DNA from: Zoroaster sp. YZ-2022
Lineage: Eukaryota; Echinodermata; Asteroidea; Forcipulatida; Zoroasteridae
Assembly (NCBI GenBank): GCA_029582265.1
Contig: CM055828.1
Location: forward strand, 10,638,250 to 10,702,249
Direction of reading: 5' to 3'
DNA: 64,000 nt
Position numbers and translations under genes: made by a program. Each line of letters begins with the position of its first letter. Position 1 is the stretch's first letter. Shown piece by piece: positions 29,521-41,560 of the stretch. The notes beneath the pieces are model-generated. The model saw only the letters and a program-made list of their open reading frames with translations. It ran no database searches and was not told the origin of the DNA.

Positions 29521-30600
29521 GATCCATGGGTTTATAGCTTCAACGCGTATGTCAGCATTATCTAGACGACTGCCCACACACACTTGGGGTAATAGGTGAT
29601 AACTTTCGGAAACAGTTTGACTTCAGCTTTGCATCACAGAAGGTCGTCAGCTGGATGTAAAGAACGATAGCAACTTCGGCATTAGGGAGCGTCTCAAAGG
29701 TCGGGCACGTTCGAGGAGCAAAATAATTGTTCCAGTTGGCATATGCCCGCGATCCAGCGGGCCACTGGAAAGTTCCACTGGACCGTGAGATCATGCTGTG
29801 AACAAGTGTTCCTTTGAGAACGTTCCATTGGAACGTTCCGTGGGAACGTTCCACCTGTACTATTGGTCGCAGTTGGTTCACTCATTGTAGGCCTATACCG
29901 ATATTAAGTTACACACAGGCCTATGACTTTTTCAGATTTGTTTCGTTCTTTTCACAAATTCCCGTTTGATGCCTCATCCTCACGACAAAGGTATGTTTTC
30001 TTTGTTGTTATATTCGGTTTACGTTAATGAGAAAATATGTTTCCAACCATTAGCTGCTTGCGATAATCGTAGCGAAGGTTTGTGCTTCATCAGCCAATAA
30101 CAAATGAAAGCCGCTACCTTGAGCTACAATCGTCGCAACCTATTACTTTACGTGGAATATGAACAATGCATTAAGTTGAATTGGCAGTGGTGGGTCTAGT
30201 ATTATTAACTATGGTGATTGTTTGTAGACTCGGGCATCTGGCCTTTAAATAACGTCAGTAATAGTGAGCACATCGGTAAGGGGATATAAAATATAAAATA
30301 TGTCAGTACCCATCACAAAGTCTATAAAGACAACCTCATAGGCCTCTATGATTTCATCAATAATTAGCCTAACGTTAGCCTAATTTGTGTCAACATTTTC
30401 ATCTTAGCCGAATGTCATCAAGTCACTCATAACATTAAACTCTTCTGAGTGTTTGCTTCTTACGCAAGTTTTCGTCAACATTTATCATTGATCTGTCCCT
30501 AGTATAAGTTAAAAATAAGTCTATTGTCATGGGTTAAAACATACAAAATTAAGGATGGTTTTTCACCATTACTCACCGCCTCCATGTTTTTATTTTTTTA
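29520..30600. other. Host DNA with a GAACGTTC triplet repeat
   Basis: No gene recognised. GAACGTTC occurs three times at a 13-base period (29818, 29831, 29844), near TGGAACGTTCC-type palindromes. The frame through it gives a low-information peptide. The T-rich run near 30590 precedes the next LINE. Confidence 0.5.
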
Positions 30601-31850
30601 TTTTTTTATTTTTATGTCAGAGACACTGAGCATAGCAACTTTGCCCTTGGGTAAAGTTGATTAGGGGCTGCTCAGTACCTTGGTCAATCTCCTTTTAACG
30701 GAATCCATTGGCAGGTGGATTGTTGCACTGTCAAGTTTGTTCAAGAATTTGGCAGCAGAAGGAATAAATGTACGTTCATGCTGCTTGGTCTGTGAAGGTG
30801 GAATCAGAACTGCGTGGGGTGGTAAAGCTGCCGACCTACGGGTTACTCTGAGCTTATCAATGTTGATGTTGTTTGGTCTTAGCCTGCTGAGGAATTGAGG
30901 TGCCTGTTGGTGGTACAAGCGGTGAAACAGTGCCAAAGCTCCAACCATGCTGATTCAGAGGTTTTAAGTTGAGCGGACATCATGGCAGCGGTTCTGCAAC
31001 CAATAATCTTGCATGACCTTTGTTGTATGGAGTCAAGTTGACTGAGAGAAGTAGGTGATGCATTCATCCACGCGGCTGAACTGTACTCCATTACTGAGCG
31101 GATCTTGGCTTTGTAGATGATAGCTATCTTCTTTGGTGGCAGAAGAGGAGCAACTCTTCGCAAAAGATTAAATCTCTGGCCAGCTCGTTTTGGAAATGGT
31201 TTCGGTGTGGTTGTTCCAGTTTGGGTTAGTAGAGAACGTCATCCCAAGAAGGTCAAGAGTAGGAGTAGCTGTCAGGGGAATGTTATAGAAAAACAGATCA
31301 GAGTGAGGTTGCATGGTTATCTCTGACACGGCTGAAGACTAATTATTTGCATTTACAGGTCTCAAGGCAGGTTCCGGGGCAATATTGGTGACTAAACAGA
31401 ACATGCCATTTGTCTGCCCAAATGCTGATCTCATTAAGGGACTTGTTTAGAACAGATGCTGAGTGGAATCACTTCAAACAACGTTGTGTCATCTGCAAAT
31501 AATTATGACTGCAGGGCAACTCAAAGAATACAACCATGTCGTTGATAAATGTCAAGAAGAGTGTTTGTTCAAGGACACTTCCTTCGGGAACACCTGCATT
31601 GATAGGCTTGGGTGAGGTCTCTTTGCCACCAACAACAACATTGATTTTACGGTCTGACAGATACGAAGTCATCAATTGAAGGAGAATACCATCAATGCCG
31701 CATGCTTGAAAGCTTGGTCAAAAGACCCTGGTGCCAGACTCTGTCAAATGCTTGAGTGATGTCGAGAGCAACAGTTCTAACTTCTTGACCCTGGTCTAAG
31801 GACATCAGATGTAATGTGATTAGGGCGGAAGCCAAATTGTAATATAGGTA
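30600..31850 (-). mobile_element. Jockey/CR1-like LINE fragment
   Basis: Minus strand, several frames. RT features: FGFRPNHIT then VALDISQAFDRVWH, SYLSDRKINVVVGG and AGVPEGSVL before LTFINDMV. Further down are KAKIRSVMEYSSAAWMNASP and LDSIQQRSCKIIG, then the C-terminal LPPHAVLIPPSQTKQHERTF part. It ends in an A/T-rich tail near 30590 (seen as T runs on plus). The 5' part is missing and the Penelope-like copy joins it at about 31850. Confidence 0.75.
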
Positions 31851-31862
31851 AAGGTAGCTGGG

Positions 31863-32387
31863 TTATTTGATACATGTGTTGATGTTGAGGCCATATGGTT
31901 GAAGTGTTTTGAGTTGATGTATCCAGTGTGACTCCCTAAGTTTGCGATGTGTATCATTGCTAGTGCAGGCTTCAATTACAATGAGTTTAACATCATTAAT
32001 GCTATGATTAGGGTTGTTAAAATGGATTGCCACAGGGTAGTTTTTTTTTGTTTTTAATGAGGAAACATGGTTGGCAAAGCGGATACACAATTTAGTCTTT
32101 GTCTCCCCTACATATTGTATACCACATATTTTACATGAGATTACATATATAACATTGTGTGTGTCACACTGGGATTTAGTTCTGATTGTGTAGGTGAGGC
32201 CAGTACTGTGGCTTTTCACCTTCTGATCAGGTTTGAGATACAAACAGGTTTTGCATCTCGAGCGGGTACAATTAGAGCACCCCTGTGGTGATTCATGATC
32301 AGTGACGTTAAGGTCACTGTTGGTGCTAGGGAGCCTAGCCCGAACCAATATATCACCGAGGTTACGGGGGCGACGGAAAGAAATCAA
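31863..32387 (-). CDS. GIY-YIG endonuclease domain of copy A
   Basis: The 174-residue frame carries a Cys cluster (CSNCTRSRCKTCLYL), then VIYVISCKICGIQYVGET (GIY-YIG-like Y/Y pair), R in KLCIRFANH, and E in KLRESHWIHQL. This is the C-terminal nuclease that nicks target DNA in Penelope-like elements. The domain is complete; the element upstream is frameshifted, so it would be translated only if separately initiated. Confidence 0.82.
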   Translation of the reverse strand: MISFRRPRNLGDILVRARLPSTNSDLNVTDHESPQGCSNCTRSRCKTCLYLKPDQKVKSHSTGLTYTIRTKSQCDTHNVIYVISCKICGIQYVGETKTKLCIRFANHVSSLKTKKNYPVAIHFNNPNHSINDVKLIVIEACTSNDTHRKLRESHWIHQLKTLQPYGLNINTCIK

Positions 32388-32777
32388 AGGGGGCTAAGGG
32401 ATGGCTGAGAGTAACCTATCAGAGGAGTGTAAAATAGTCATGTTATCATTTACGATAGATGAAAGTCTGGATAATCTGGGGTGATAAGTAGTGACCAGGG
32501 GAACTCTGTTGGGAAGGGTTTTCTTGTTACCCCGGGTAGCCAAGATGGTGCTACGGGGGGTACATAGGGCCCTGTTGATAGCTAGTTGGACCCTGCGTTT
32601 GCTATGACCCCAGGATACAAGGTGTTTCCTCAGTTCAGACGACCGTTTCCTGTATAAGGTATCAGTGGAACAGATACGTCTCATACGGAGGGCTTGACAG
32701 TAGGCAATGGCCTCTTTGCAGTGCTTGGGGTGGCAGCTGTCAGAAAGGAGGTATTGATGAGTGTCAGTGGGTTTACA

Positions 32778-33414
32778 CTAGACATCAGTCGAGATGCCCT
32801 GGGGAGATTTGTTGATGGTGACGTCTAGGAAGTTCACGCTATTGGGAGAGTAGTTAGCAGTGAACTTGATGGTGGCATGAAATGAATTAATGTAGTTGAT
32901 GAATTCATCTAGGCTATATTGGCCACCACACCAGATGGAGAAGATATCGTCAATAAATCTCCACCATACTAGAGGACGGTGGGGGGCAGAAGATAGCAAT
33001 CTGTCTTCAAGGTCAGACACAAACAGATTAGCGTATGATGGTGCCATCTTAGTGCCCATTGCTGTACCTTGTACCTGGAGAAAGTTTCTGTCTAGCAACG
33101 TGGAATTGTTTTTGGTCAGTATATGTCGGATAAGATCTGTGAGGTGTCTCACAGATGGTTTGGTTTTGGTTGTTGGATCTGAGAGCGTTGTCACATGCAC
33201 TTATGCCTTCGCCATGGGGGATGTTAGTATATAGGGAGGAAACATCCAGAGTGACAAGGAGGGCAGATTTGGGTATTTGATGTTTAATACCCTCTAGTTT
33301 ACGGAGGAAGTCCGTAGTGTCCTGTATGAATGAAGGGATATGAGAGACCAGATGGTTGAGGTAGCTGTCAACGAACTCAAAGATACGTTCTGTTGGGCTA
33401 CCATTACCCGACAC
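32778..33414 (-). pseudogene. Reverse transcriptase of Penelope-like copy A
   Basis: Minus-strand frames hold GNGSPTERIFEF, LLVTLDVSSLYTNIPHGEG (catalytic D in TLDVSSLYT), LQVQGTAMGTKMAPSYANLF, and the catalytic WWRFIDDIFSIW. A frame change near 33170-33200 separates the first part from the second. Residues at the active site are intact. Confidence 0.85.
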
Positions 33415-34599
33415 GATGGGACGACCCGGGTTACCTGCCTTGTGTATTTTGGGCAGTAGATAGAAACGGGCCGTACGAGGATCCTGTGGGATGATCTAGT
33501 TAAAGGTATCCTTGTTAATACTGTTGCAATTATGGGTGTCAGAAATGTATTTTGCGAAGGGGTGGGTAGGGTCAGTATCACATTATGTATAGTGGTCAGT
33601 GTTATTAGTTGTCTAAGGGCCTCGGCTGTGTAATCATCTCTGTTTATGACCACAACAGCAGACCCTTTGTCAGCCTGTCTGATGACTAGGTTCGTGACTT
33701 GACGAAGTTCAGCGATGGCGTCCCGTTCAGCACGGGAGAGGTTGCTGGCACATCTAGCAGGAGGTTCCCTGTGAACCTCAGAGTTGACTGAGTTGATGTA
33801 GTTGTCAAGGGCTGCATCCCTATTCTTAGGGGGTACCCATACACTTTTTTTATTTGAAGCGGTTGCGGCTGGGGGACCCAGAGGGACTGTCATCTGGGGT
33901 CTCGTCGTCTGTGGAGGGCTCGACGTGAACTAATTCACGGAGTCGTAGTGTGCGGTTGAAGTGGGCTATGTCCTATTGGAGTAAGAGATGATTATGCTCC
34001 TTTGGTGTGGGGCAAAACTTAAGACCCCTTGAGAGCAATTTAACCTGGGGATCACTGAGTGCAGTAACAAACAGATTAATTATAGTATGTGTTCTTGAGT
34101 TAGGAGTATTGTCATCAGAGGGTTTAGTGGTGATCTTATGGAAACGCCTGTAGATGTATTTCTTATGGTTAGCTTGGGCATTACAGCGTTTCTTGTCCTG
34201 TTGGCGTTGTAGGGAGGAACAAAGGTGGTTAATGTTGGAGGATAGAATGGCTTGGAAATGGTCCCACTCATGATCATTAGGGCAAGCCACTTTCAATTGA
34301 GATTCTGACTGCTTGTCAATGCATTTTAGGCATTGGGTTTCGAGAAGTTCAAGTAAATGGAAGGAAGTCTTGGTTAGTGTGTCATTCCATTTCTTACTGA
34401 ATGTGGGGTCTAGGTCCCCAAAGGAGGGGCTGCATTTGATTTTGAGACCCTTGGGGAGAATACGGGATAAACGATAGAAACGGTAGTTATCAAGGTGAGA
34501 TAGGTAACGTACTCTCTTTTCCTCAAGTTTGCGCAACTTTTGGAAAAGGCATTTAGTATTAAGCGGTGACATAGAGAAAAGCAATATACATTATATGTA

Positions 34600-35170
34600 T
34601 AAAAAAAAGGTTGAAAAGAGCTGTGGGGAGAACGGGTTAAAACAAATACCTGAAAAGAGATTGGGTTAATACAAAGAGCTGTGGGGAGAACGGGTTAAAA
34701 CAAATACCTGAAAAAAGAACGGGTTATTAGAAAGAGCTGTGGAGAGAAAGGATTAAAACAAATACCTGAAAAGAGAACGGGTTAATACAAAGAGCTGTGG
34801 AGAGAACGGGTTAAAACTATTTGCTCCATGCAGTGAAAATACAGTTTCAGGGCATTATGGTTTATCTGCTTTAAACTGTGCTCCTTTCAGGTATTTACTT
34901 TAACCTGTGCTCTTTTCAGGTATTTGCTTTAACCTGTTCTCTTTTCAGGTATTTGCTTTAACCTGTGCTCGTTTCAGGTGTTTGTTTTAACCTGTGCTCT
35001 TTCCAGGAATTTGTTTTAACCTGTTCTATTTCCAGGTATTTGTTTTAACCTGTTCTTTTTCAGGTTTTTGTCCTAACCTTTTCTATTTTCAGGTATTTGC
35101 TTTAACTTGCTCTTTTTTCAAGTATTTGTTTAAACCTGTCCTTTTTCAGGTATTTACTAACCTGCCCTTT
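34600..35170. repeat. PLE-associated minisatellite arrays
   Basis: At 34600-34820 the unit reads AGCTGTGGGGAGAACGGGTT plus AAAACAAATACCTGAAAAGA on the 5' side of copy A. At 34860-35165 the opposite strand form appears, TTTCAGGTATTTGCTTTAAC with a CTGTGCTC link. Both are versions of the array at 35760-36990. ORFs across it are repeat artefacts. Confidence 0.82.
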
Positions 35171-35640
35171 ATTTACACCCACACACCAACTCCTCAATTT
35201 GTATGGTGTAACCCCCCCCCCCCCCTTTTGTTGTTGTATGCCTTTGTGTATTGTCCTATCTTTACCCTAGCCTTACTACAAGCTGCCACCCGTACCTATT
35301 GTGTGGCTTAGTAATTCCTCCTTTACCCTAGCTTTTTCACAAGCTGCCACGTCTACTTATTGTGTGGCTCAATAATCCCTCCTGTGTTCACTTCTGATAC
35401 TCCTATTGGCTTATCTACACTGATGCTTATCTTTAATTGACTACTATTTTCCTGACTTTTTGGATCCCGCCCCATGATCCTTTGCTTTTCCTTTTCCCTA
35501 TAAATGGATATATGTTTTTGTTTGTACCTTGTCAAAGCCTCTGATGAAGGTCCGGTTTGGATCGAAACCTAAGGCCACCATCCCGATTTAATTGATATAT
35601 CTTCAGGTCATCAGGATTTTCTGCCTGTAGCTTAGCGGTT
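35170..35640 (+). mobile_element. PLE 3' tail fragment 1
   Basis: It matches 40435-40860 (CACCAACTCCTC, TTTGTGTATTGTC, CTATTGTGTGGCTTAGTAAT). It includes a C run at 35210-35224 and a hammerhead-like core at 35541. It has no coding part attached, so it is a stranded end of another copy. Confidence 0.7.
35541..35570 (+). ncRNA. Hammerhead-ribozyme-like core 1
   Basis: CTGATGA is followed by A, a 5-bp stem (GGTCC/GGATC with loop GGTTT) and then GAAAC. This is the conserved hammerhead core. Upstream TTTGTA and a short CTTTG/CAAAG-like hairpin could supply the cleavage site and stem I, with a very short stem III. Penelope-like elements are known to carry minimal hammerheads. Activity is not shown. 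Confidence 0.5.
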
Positions 35641-35759
35641 GCAACAGATAAGTCACTATTTACTGTTGTTGTATCCCTCCGTGGTGATCCCCTTGATTAC
35701 CTGTTTTTGTGTATTTGTTTGTCTCTTATCCATTTTATTCCCTATTTATTTATTCAACA

Positions 35760-36995
35760 TCTACTCTCCACAGCTATTTGTATCAACCTATACTCTCTTT
35801 AGGTTTTTGTCTCAACCTGTTCTCTTATCAGGTATTTTTATTTTTATTTTATTTTTTATTATCAATTCGTTCATTTTTATGTATTTGCTTTAACCTGTTC
35901 CTTTTTCAGGTATTTGCTTTAACCTGTTCCTTTTTCAGGTATTTCCTTTCACCTGTTCCTTTTTCATGTTTTTGCTTTAACCTGTTCATTTTTCATATAA
36001 TTTGTTTTAACCTGTTCCTTTTTCATGTATTTGCTTTAACCTGTTCCTTTTTCATATATTTGCTTTAACCTGTGCCTTTTACAGGTATTTGCTTTAACCT
36101 GTGCCCTTTTCAGGTATTTGCTTTAACCTGTTCTTTTTTAAGGTATTTGCTTTAACCTGTGCCTTTTTCAGGTATTTGCTTTAACCTGTTCCTTTTTCAT
36201 GTATTTGCTTTAACCTGTTCCTTTTCAGGTATTTGCTTTAACCTGTTCCTTTTTCATGCATTTGCTTTAACCTGTTCCTTTTTCAGATATTTGCTTTAAC
36301 CTGTTCCTTTTTCATGTTTTTGCTTTAACCTGTTCCTTTTTCAGGTCTTTGCTTTAACCTGTTCCTTTTTCATGCATTTGCTTTAACATGTTCCTTTTTC
36401 ATGCATTTGCTTTAACCTGTTCCTTTTTCATGCATTTGCTTTAACCTGTTCCTTTTTCAGGTATTTGCTTCAACCTGTTCCTTTTTCAGGTATTTGCTTT
36501 AACATGTTCCTTTTTCATGCATTTGCTTTAACATGTTCCTTTTTCAGGTATTTGCTTTAACCTGTTCCTTTTTCAGGTATTTGCTTCAACCTGTTCCTTT
36601 TTCAGGTATTTGCTTTAACCTGTTCCCTTTTCTTATATTTCCTTTAACCTGTTCCTTTTTCATGCATTTGCTTTAACCTGTTCCTTTTTCATGTATTTGC
36701 TTTAACCTGTTCCTTTTTCAGATATTTGCTTTAACCTGTTTTCTTGTTTGAGGTATTTGCTTTAACCTGTTCTTTTTTCAGGTATATGTATTAACCCGTT
36801 CTCTTTTCAGGTAATTGTATTAATCCGTTCTCTTTTCAGGTATTTGTTTTAACCCGTTCTCTCCACAGCTCTTTGTATCAACCCGTTCTTTTTTCAGCTC
36901 TTTGTATTAACCCGTTCTTTTTTCAGCTCTTTGTATTAACCCGTTCCCTTTTTAGGTATTTGTATTAACCCGCTCTCTCCACAGCTCTTTTCAAC
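35760..36995 (+). repeat. 29-bp CTTTTTCAGGTATTTG minisatellite
   Basis: About forty units of 29 bp, consensus AACCTGTTCCTTTTTCAGGT plus ATTTGCTTT. Each contains a pyrimidine tract with CAG|GT, so each resembles a splice acceptor and donor side by side. The array leads into copy B. Near its end (36850-36990) the unit changes to AACCCGTTCTCTCCACAGCT, as next to copy A. Confidence 0.88.
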
Positions 36996-36996
36996 C

Positions 36997-37101
<105 letters not shown>

Positions 37102-38044
37102 GCATATCGCTTTTCTCTATGTCATCGCTTAATACTAAATGACTTTTCCAAAAGTTGGCAAACTTGAGGACAAGAGAGTACGTTACCTATCTCACCTTGA
37201 TAACTACCGTTTCTATCGTCTATCCCGTATTCTCCCCAAGGGTCTAAAAATCAAATGCAGCCCCTCCTTTGGGGACCTAGACCCCGCATTGAGTAAGAAA
37301 TGGAATGACACACTAACCAAGACTTCCTTCCATTTACTTGAACTTCTCGTGCCTAAAATGCGTTGATAAGCAGTCACTTGATATTGAGAGTACAGAATCT
37401 CAATTGAAAGTGGCTTGCCCTAATGATCATGAATGGGACCGTTTCCAAGCCATTCTTTCCTCTAACATTAACCACCTTCGTTCCTCCCTACAATGCATAC
37501 AGGACAAGAAACGCTATAATGCCCAGGCTAACCATAAGAAATACCTCTACAGGCGTTTCCATAAGATCACCACTAAACCCTCTGGTGACAATACCCCTAA
37601 CCCACCAACACATACTGTAATTAATCTGTCTGATACTGCACTCAGTGATTCCCATGTTAAATTGCTCTCAAGTGGTCCTAAGTTTTGCCCCACACCAAAG
37701 GAGCATAATCAACTTTCACTCCAACAGGACATAGCCCACTTCAACCGCAGACTACGACTCCGTGAATTATTTCACGTTGAGCCCTCCACAGACGACGAGA
37801 GCCCACAGGCAGTCCCTCTGGGGCCCCCAGCCGCAACCGCTTCACAGAAAAAAGTGTATGGGTATCCCCTAAGAGTAGGGATTCAGCCCTTGACAACTAT
37901 ATCAACTCAGTCAACTCTGAGGTTCACAGGGAACCTCCTGCTAGATGTGCCAGCAACCTCTCCCGTGCTGAACGGGACGCCATCGTTGAACTCCGACAAG
38001 CCACGAACCTAGTCATCAAACGGGCTGACAAAGGGTTTGCTGTT

Positions 38045-39016
38045 GTGGTCATGAACAGAGATGATTACACAGCCGAGGCCCTTAGACAACTTAATAACAC
38101 TGATCACTGTACAAAATGTGATACCGACCCTACCCACTCCTTCGCAAAAGAAATATCTGACACCCTCGTCAGTAACGGTATTGACAAGGATACCTTTAAC
38201 TATCTAATTCCACAGGATCCTCGTACGGCCCGTTTCTATCTACTGCCCAAAATATACAAGGCAGGTAACCCGGGTCGTCCCATTGTGTCAGGCAATGGTA
38301 GCCCAACAGAACGTATCTCTGAGTTCATTGACAGCTACCTCAAGCCTCTGGTCTCTCATATCCCTTCATTCATACAGGACACTACGGACTTCCTCCGTAA
38401 ACTAGAGGGTATTAAACATCAAATACCCAATTCTGCCTTCCTTGTCACTCTGGATGTTTCCTCCTTATATACTAACATCCCCCATAGAGAAGGCATACGT
38501 TCATGTGCCAACGCTCTCAGATCCAACAACCGAACCAAACCTTCTCTGAGACACCTCACAGATCTTATCCGACATATATTGACCGAAAACAATTTCACGT
38601 TCCTAGACAGAAACTTTCTCCAGGTACAAGGAACAGCAATGGGCACCAAGATGGCACCATCATACGCCAATCTGTTTATGTCTGACCTTGAAGACAGATT
38701 GCTATCTTCTGCCCCCCACCGTCACCTAGTATGGTGGAGATTTATTGACGATATCTTCTCCATTTGGTGTGGTGGCCAAGATAGCCTAGATGAATTCATC
38801 AACTACATTAATTCATTCCATGCCACCATCAAGTTCACTGCTAACTACTCTCCCAATAGCGTGAACTTCCTAGACGTCACCATCAATAAATCCCCCAGGG
38901 CATCTCGACTGATGTCTATTGTAAACCCACTGACACTCATCAATACCTCCTTTCTTACAGCTGCCACCCCAAGCACTGCAAAGAGGCCATTGCCTACAGT
39001 CAAGCCCTCCGTATAA
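38045..39016 (+). CDS. Reverse transcriptase of Penelope-like copy B
   Basis: A 323-codon frame contains RFYLLPKIYKAGNPGRPIVS, the catalytic TLDVSSLYTNIPH, LQVQGTAMGTKMAPSYANLF and RFIDDIFSIW, then SVNFLDVTINKSP. All RT motifs are in one frame, better kept than in copy A. The frame closes just before the cysteine-rich and nuclease part because of a shift near 38890. Confidence 0.85.
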   Translation: MVMNRDDYTAEALRQLNNTDHCTKCDTDPTHSFAKEISDTLVSNGIDKDTFNYLIPQDPRTARFYLLPKIYKAGNPGRPIVSGNGSPTERISEFIDSYLKPLVSHIPSFIQDTTDFLRKLEGIKHQIPNSAFLVTLDVSSLYTNIPHREGIRSCANALRSNNRTKPSLRHLTDLIRHILTENNFTFLDRNFLQVQGTAMGTKMAPSYANLFMSDLEDRLLSSAPHRHLVWWRFIDDIFSIWCGGQDSLDEFINYINSFHATIKFTANYSPNSVNFLDVTINKSPRASRLMSIVNPLTLINTSFLTAATPSTAKRPLPTVKPSV

Positions 39017-39152
39017 GACGTATCTGTTCCACTGATACCTTATACAGGAAACGGTCATCTGAACTGAGGCAACACCTTGAATCCCGAGGTCATAGCATAC
39101 GCAGGGTCCACCTAGCTATCAATAGGGCCCTCTGTACCCCCGCAGCACCCTC

Positions 39153-39835
39153 TTGGCTACCCGGGGTAACAAGAAAACCCTCCCCAACAGAGTTCCCCTG
39201 GTCACTACTTATCACCCCAGATTACCCAGACTTTCATCTATCGTAAATGATAACATGACTATTTTACACTCCTCCGATAGGTTACTCTCAGCCATCCCTG
39301 AGCCCCCTTTTATTGCTTTCCGTCGCCCCCGTAACCTCGGTGATATATTGGTTCGGGCTAGGCTCCCTAGCACCAACAGTGACCTTAACGTCACTGATCA
39401 TGAATCACCACATGGGTGCTCTAATTGTAACCGCTCAAGATGCAAAACCTGTTTGTATCTCAAACCTGCTCAGAAGGTGAAAAGCCACAGTACTGGTCTC
39501 ACCTACACAATCGGAACTAAATCCCATTGTGACACACCAATGTTATATATGTAATCTCATGTAAAAGATGTGGTATACAATATGTAGGGGAGACAAAGAC
39601 CAAATTGTGCCTCCGCTTTGCTAACTATGTGCCCTCTGTGAAAACTAAAAAAAACTACCCTGTGGCAATCCATTTTAACAACCCTAATCATAGCATTAAT
39701 GATGTTTAACTCATTGTAATTGAAGCCTGCACTAGCAATGATACACATCGCAAACTTAGGGAGTCACACTGGATACATCTACTTAAAACACTTCACCCAT
39801 ACGGCCTCCACATCAACACAGGTATCAAATAACCC
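39153..39835 (+). pseudogene. Broken GIY-YIG domain of copy B
   Basis: The Cys cluster (CSNCNRSRCKTCLYL) is present, but a two-base loss near 39537 in the ACACACAA region shifts the frame and ends it at 39554. Downstream DNA still resembles the nuclease of copy A. Confidence 0.75.
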
Positions 39836-39884
39836 AGCTACATTTACCTATATCATTACTATTCACCTATATCACTGCTGGATT

Positions 39885-40435
39885 TTATCAACTGTTTTCA
39901 GGTATTTGCTTTAACCTGTTCTCTTTTCAGGTATTTACTTTAACCTGTTCTCTTTTCAGGTATTTGCTTTAGCCTGTTCTCTTTTCAGATATTTGCTTTA
40001 ACCTGTGCTCCTTTCAGGTATTTGTTTTAACATGTACTCCTTTCAGGTATTTACTTTAACCTGTTCTCTTTTCAGGCATTTGCTTTAACCTGTTATCTTT
40101 CAGGTATCTGCTTTAACCTGTGCTCCTTTCAGGTATTTGCTTTAACCTGTGCTCTTTTCAGGTATTTGCTTTAACCTGTTCTCTTTTCAGGTATTTGCTT
40201 TAACCTGTTCTCTTTTCAGGTATTTGCTTTAACCTGTGCTCTTTTCAGGTATTTGTTTTAACCTGTGCTATTTTCAGGAATTTGTTTTAACCTGTTCTAT
40301 TTCCAGGTATTTGTTTTAACCTGTTCTTTTTCTGGTTTTTGTCCTAACCTGTTCTATTTTCAGGTATTTGCTTTAACCTGCTCTTTTTTCAAGTATATGC
40401 TTAAACCTGTCCTTTTTCAGGTATTTACTTTAGCC
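39885..40435 (+). repeat. PLE 3' minisatellite array
   Basis: Units TTTTCAGGTATTTGCTTTAA plus CCTGTTCTC repeat about 19 times downstream of the copy B nuclease. Same family as 35760-36995. Confidence 0.85.
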
Positions 40436-40860
40436 TGCCCTTTATATACACCCATACACCAACTCCTCCATTTGTATGGTGTAAACCCCCCGCCTTTTTT
40501 GTTGTCGTATCCCTTTGTGTATTGTCATATCTTTACCCTAGCCTTACTACAACCTGCCACCTCTACCTATTGTATGGCTTAGTAATCTCTCCTTTACCCT
40601 AGCTTTTTCACAAGCTGCCACATCTACTTATTGTGTGGCTCAATAATCCCTCCTTTGTTCACTTCTGATACTCCTATTGGCTTTTCTAGACTGATGCTTA
40701 TCTTTAATTGGTTACTATTTTCCTGCTTTTTTATTCCTCCCCATGATCCTTTGCTTTCCCTTTCCCCTATAAATGGATGTTTTTTTTTATGTTTGTACTT
40801 TGTCAAAGCCTCTGATGAAGGTCCGGTTTGGATCGAAAGTTAAGGCCACCCTCCTGAAAC
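40435..40860 (+). mobile_element. PLE 3' tail fragment 2
   Basis: Terminal part of copy B, near-identical to 35170-35590. Contains CTATTGGCTTTTCTAGACTG and the hammerhead-like core at 40812. Confidence 0.75.
40812..40840 (+). ncRNA. Hammerhead-ribozyme-like core 2
   Basis: CTGATGA, A, GGTCC/GGATC stem and GAAAG, preceded by the CTTTGTCAAAG hairpin (about 40797-40807). It is the same motif as at 35541 with one difference after GAAA (GAAAG for GAAAC), which may weaken a stem III pair. Confidence 0.5.
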
Positions 40861-41367
40861 AATGTTAATATAGTTAGGGGATAGAAATCCGAAATCCTGG
40901 TTTTGAAATTATGATTAATTTGACAATGGACGGATCCCTGGAGACTGAAACAGGGGGTGAAGATATCTGCAAAAAAAGGCCGTAACAAGCGAGGGGTGTG
41001 GGTGTGTGTGACGGCATTTAGAGCCTCAGTCGGTACTAGAACAAGGGTTGGTCCAGAATAAATTTTCATTCGGCAAACCTTGAGCTATGGTATCGTGGTT
41101 CTAAGCACTGAAGATTTGCGGAGTTGTTTGCACACACACACACACACACACACCGAGTGTCCATTTTGGGGGGAAATCCAAGTAAATTTGTCTGGTCATA
41201 TTAGAGTTGTGTCGGTAAATTTAACAACAACACAAATTCCCCCTACTCTGATGTCAGTCGGCTAATTGGCTCACCACCCCCCAAAGAAAATGTTTATGTA
41301 TATTTAGATGGCTGATGATATGATAACAAGACTTGCCGATCAACTATTTCGCCAATTGTTTTTTCAG
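40861..41367 (+). other. Intron or upstream host DNA
   Basis: No coding block recognised. A (CA)n run lies at about 41132-41153. The segment ends with a pyrimidine-rich acceptor TTGTTTTTTCAG at 41367. Confidence 0.5.
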
Positions 41368-41560
41368 CGACCCCAACTGGCATCGACCTTTTAACTCATC
41401 TCATGTAAACTTGACCAGTGAATGCAATGCACAGTGTCACTGTGACGCCACAAGCTACAGTCCTGTGTGTGGTAGTAATGGCGTGGTCTACTTCAACCCG
41501 TGTTTCGCGGGTTGCGAGGATAAACGTCTCTCACCCACTAAGAACGATCACGATAATTAC
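41368..41560 (+). CDS. SLCO/OATP transporter exon, Kazal-type domain
   Basis: Organic anion transporting polypeptides move amphipathic organic anions across the plasma membrane; their fifth extracellular loop has a Kazal-like disulphide domain. This exon reads SECNAQCHCDATSYSPVCG and GVVYFNPCFAGC, matching that loop. The acceptor is TTTTTTCAG and the donor GTAAGT, leaving phase 0 to the next exon; it starts with the third base of a codon. Upstream exons for TM1-TM8 were not found in this window. Confidence 0.85.

Larger units (their letters stand above)
31855..34595 (-). mobile_element. Penelope-like retroelement copy A
   Basis: Head at 34584 (KLEEKRVRYLSHLDNYRFYR), then linker, RT, and a GIY-YIG nuclease at the 3' end. 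The order N-domain, RT, GIY-YIG is that of Penelope-like elements with endonuclease. Several frameshifts (near 33900, 33290, 33200, 32690) break the single frame. It is truncated soon after the nuclease, in the 3' leader. Copy B (37100-39850) is a close relative in the opposite orientation. Confidence 0.88.

Noticed and set aside
34994..36068. Phe/Leu/Cys-rich open frames resembling membrane proteins
   Set aside because: Translation of the 29-bp pyrimidine-rich repeat, not a conserved gene.
35760..36995. Regular repeats that might suggest a CRISPR-like array
   Set aside because: The 29-bp units are contiguous without unique spacers, lie in animal DNA and belong to Penelope-like elements.
41368..41560. 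Kazal-type protease inhibitor or secreted toxin-like peptide
   Set aside because: The splice phases and following exons place it as the extracellular loop of an SLCO transporter.
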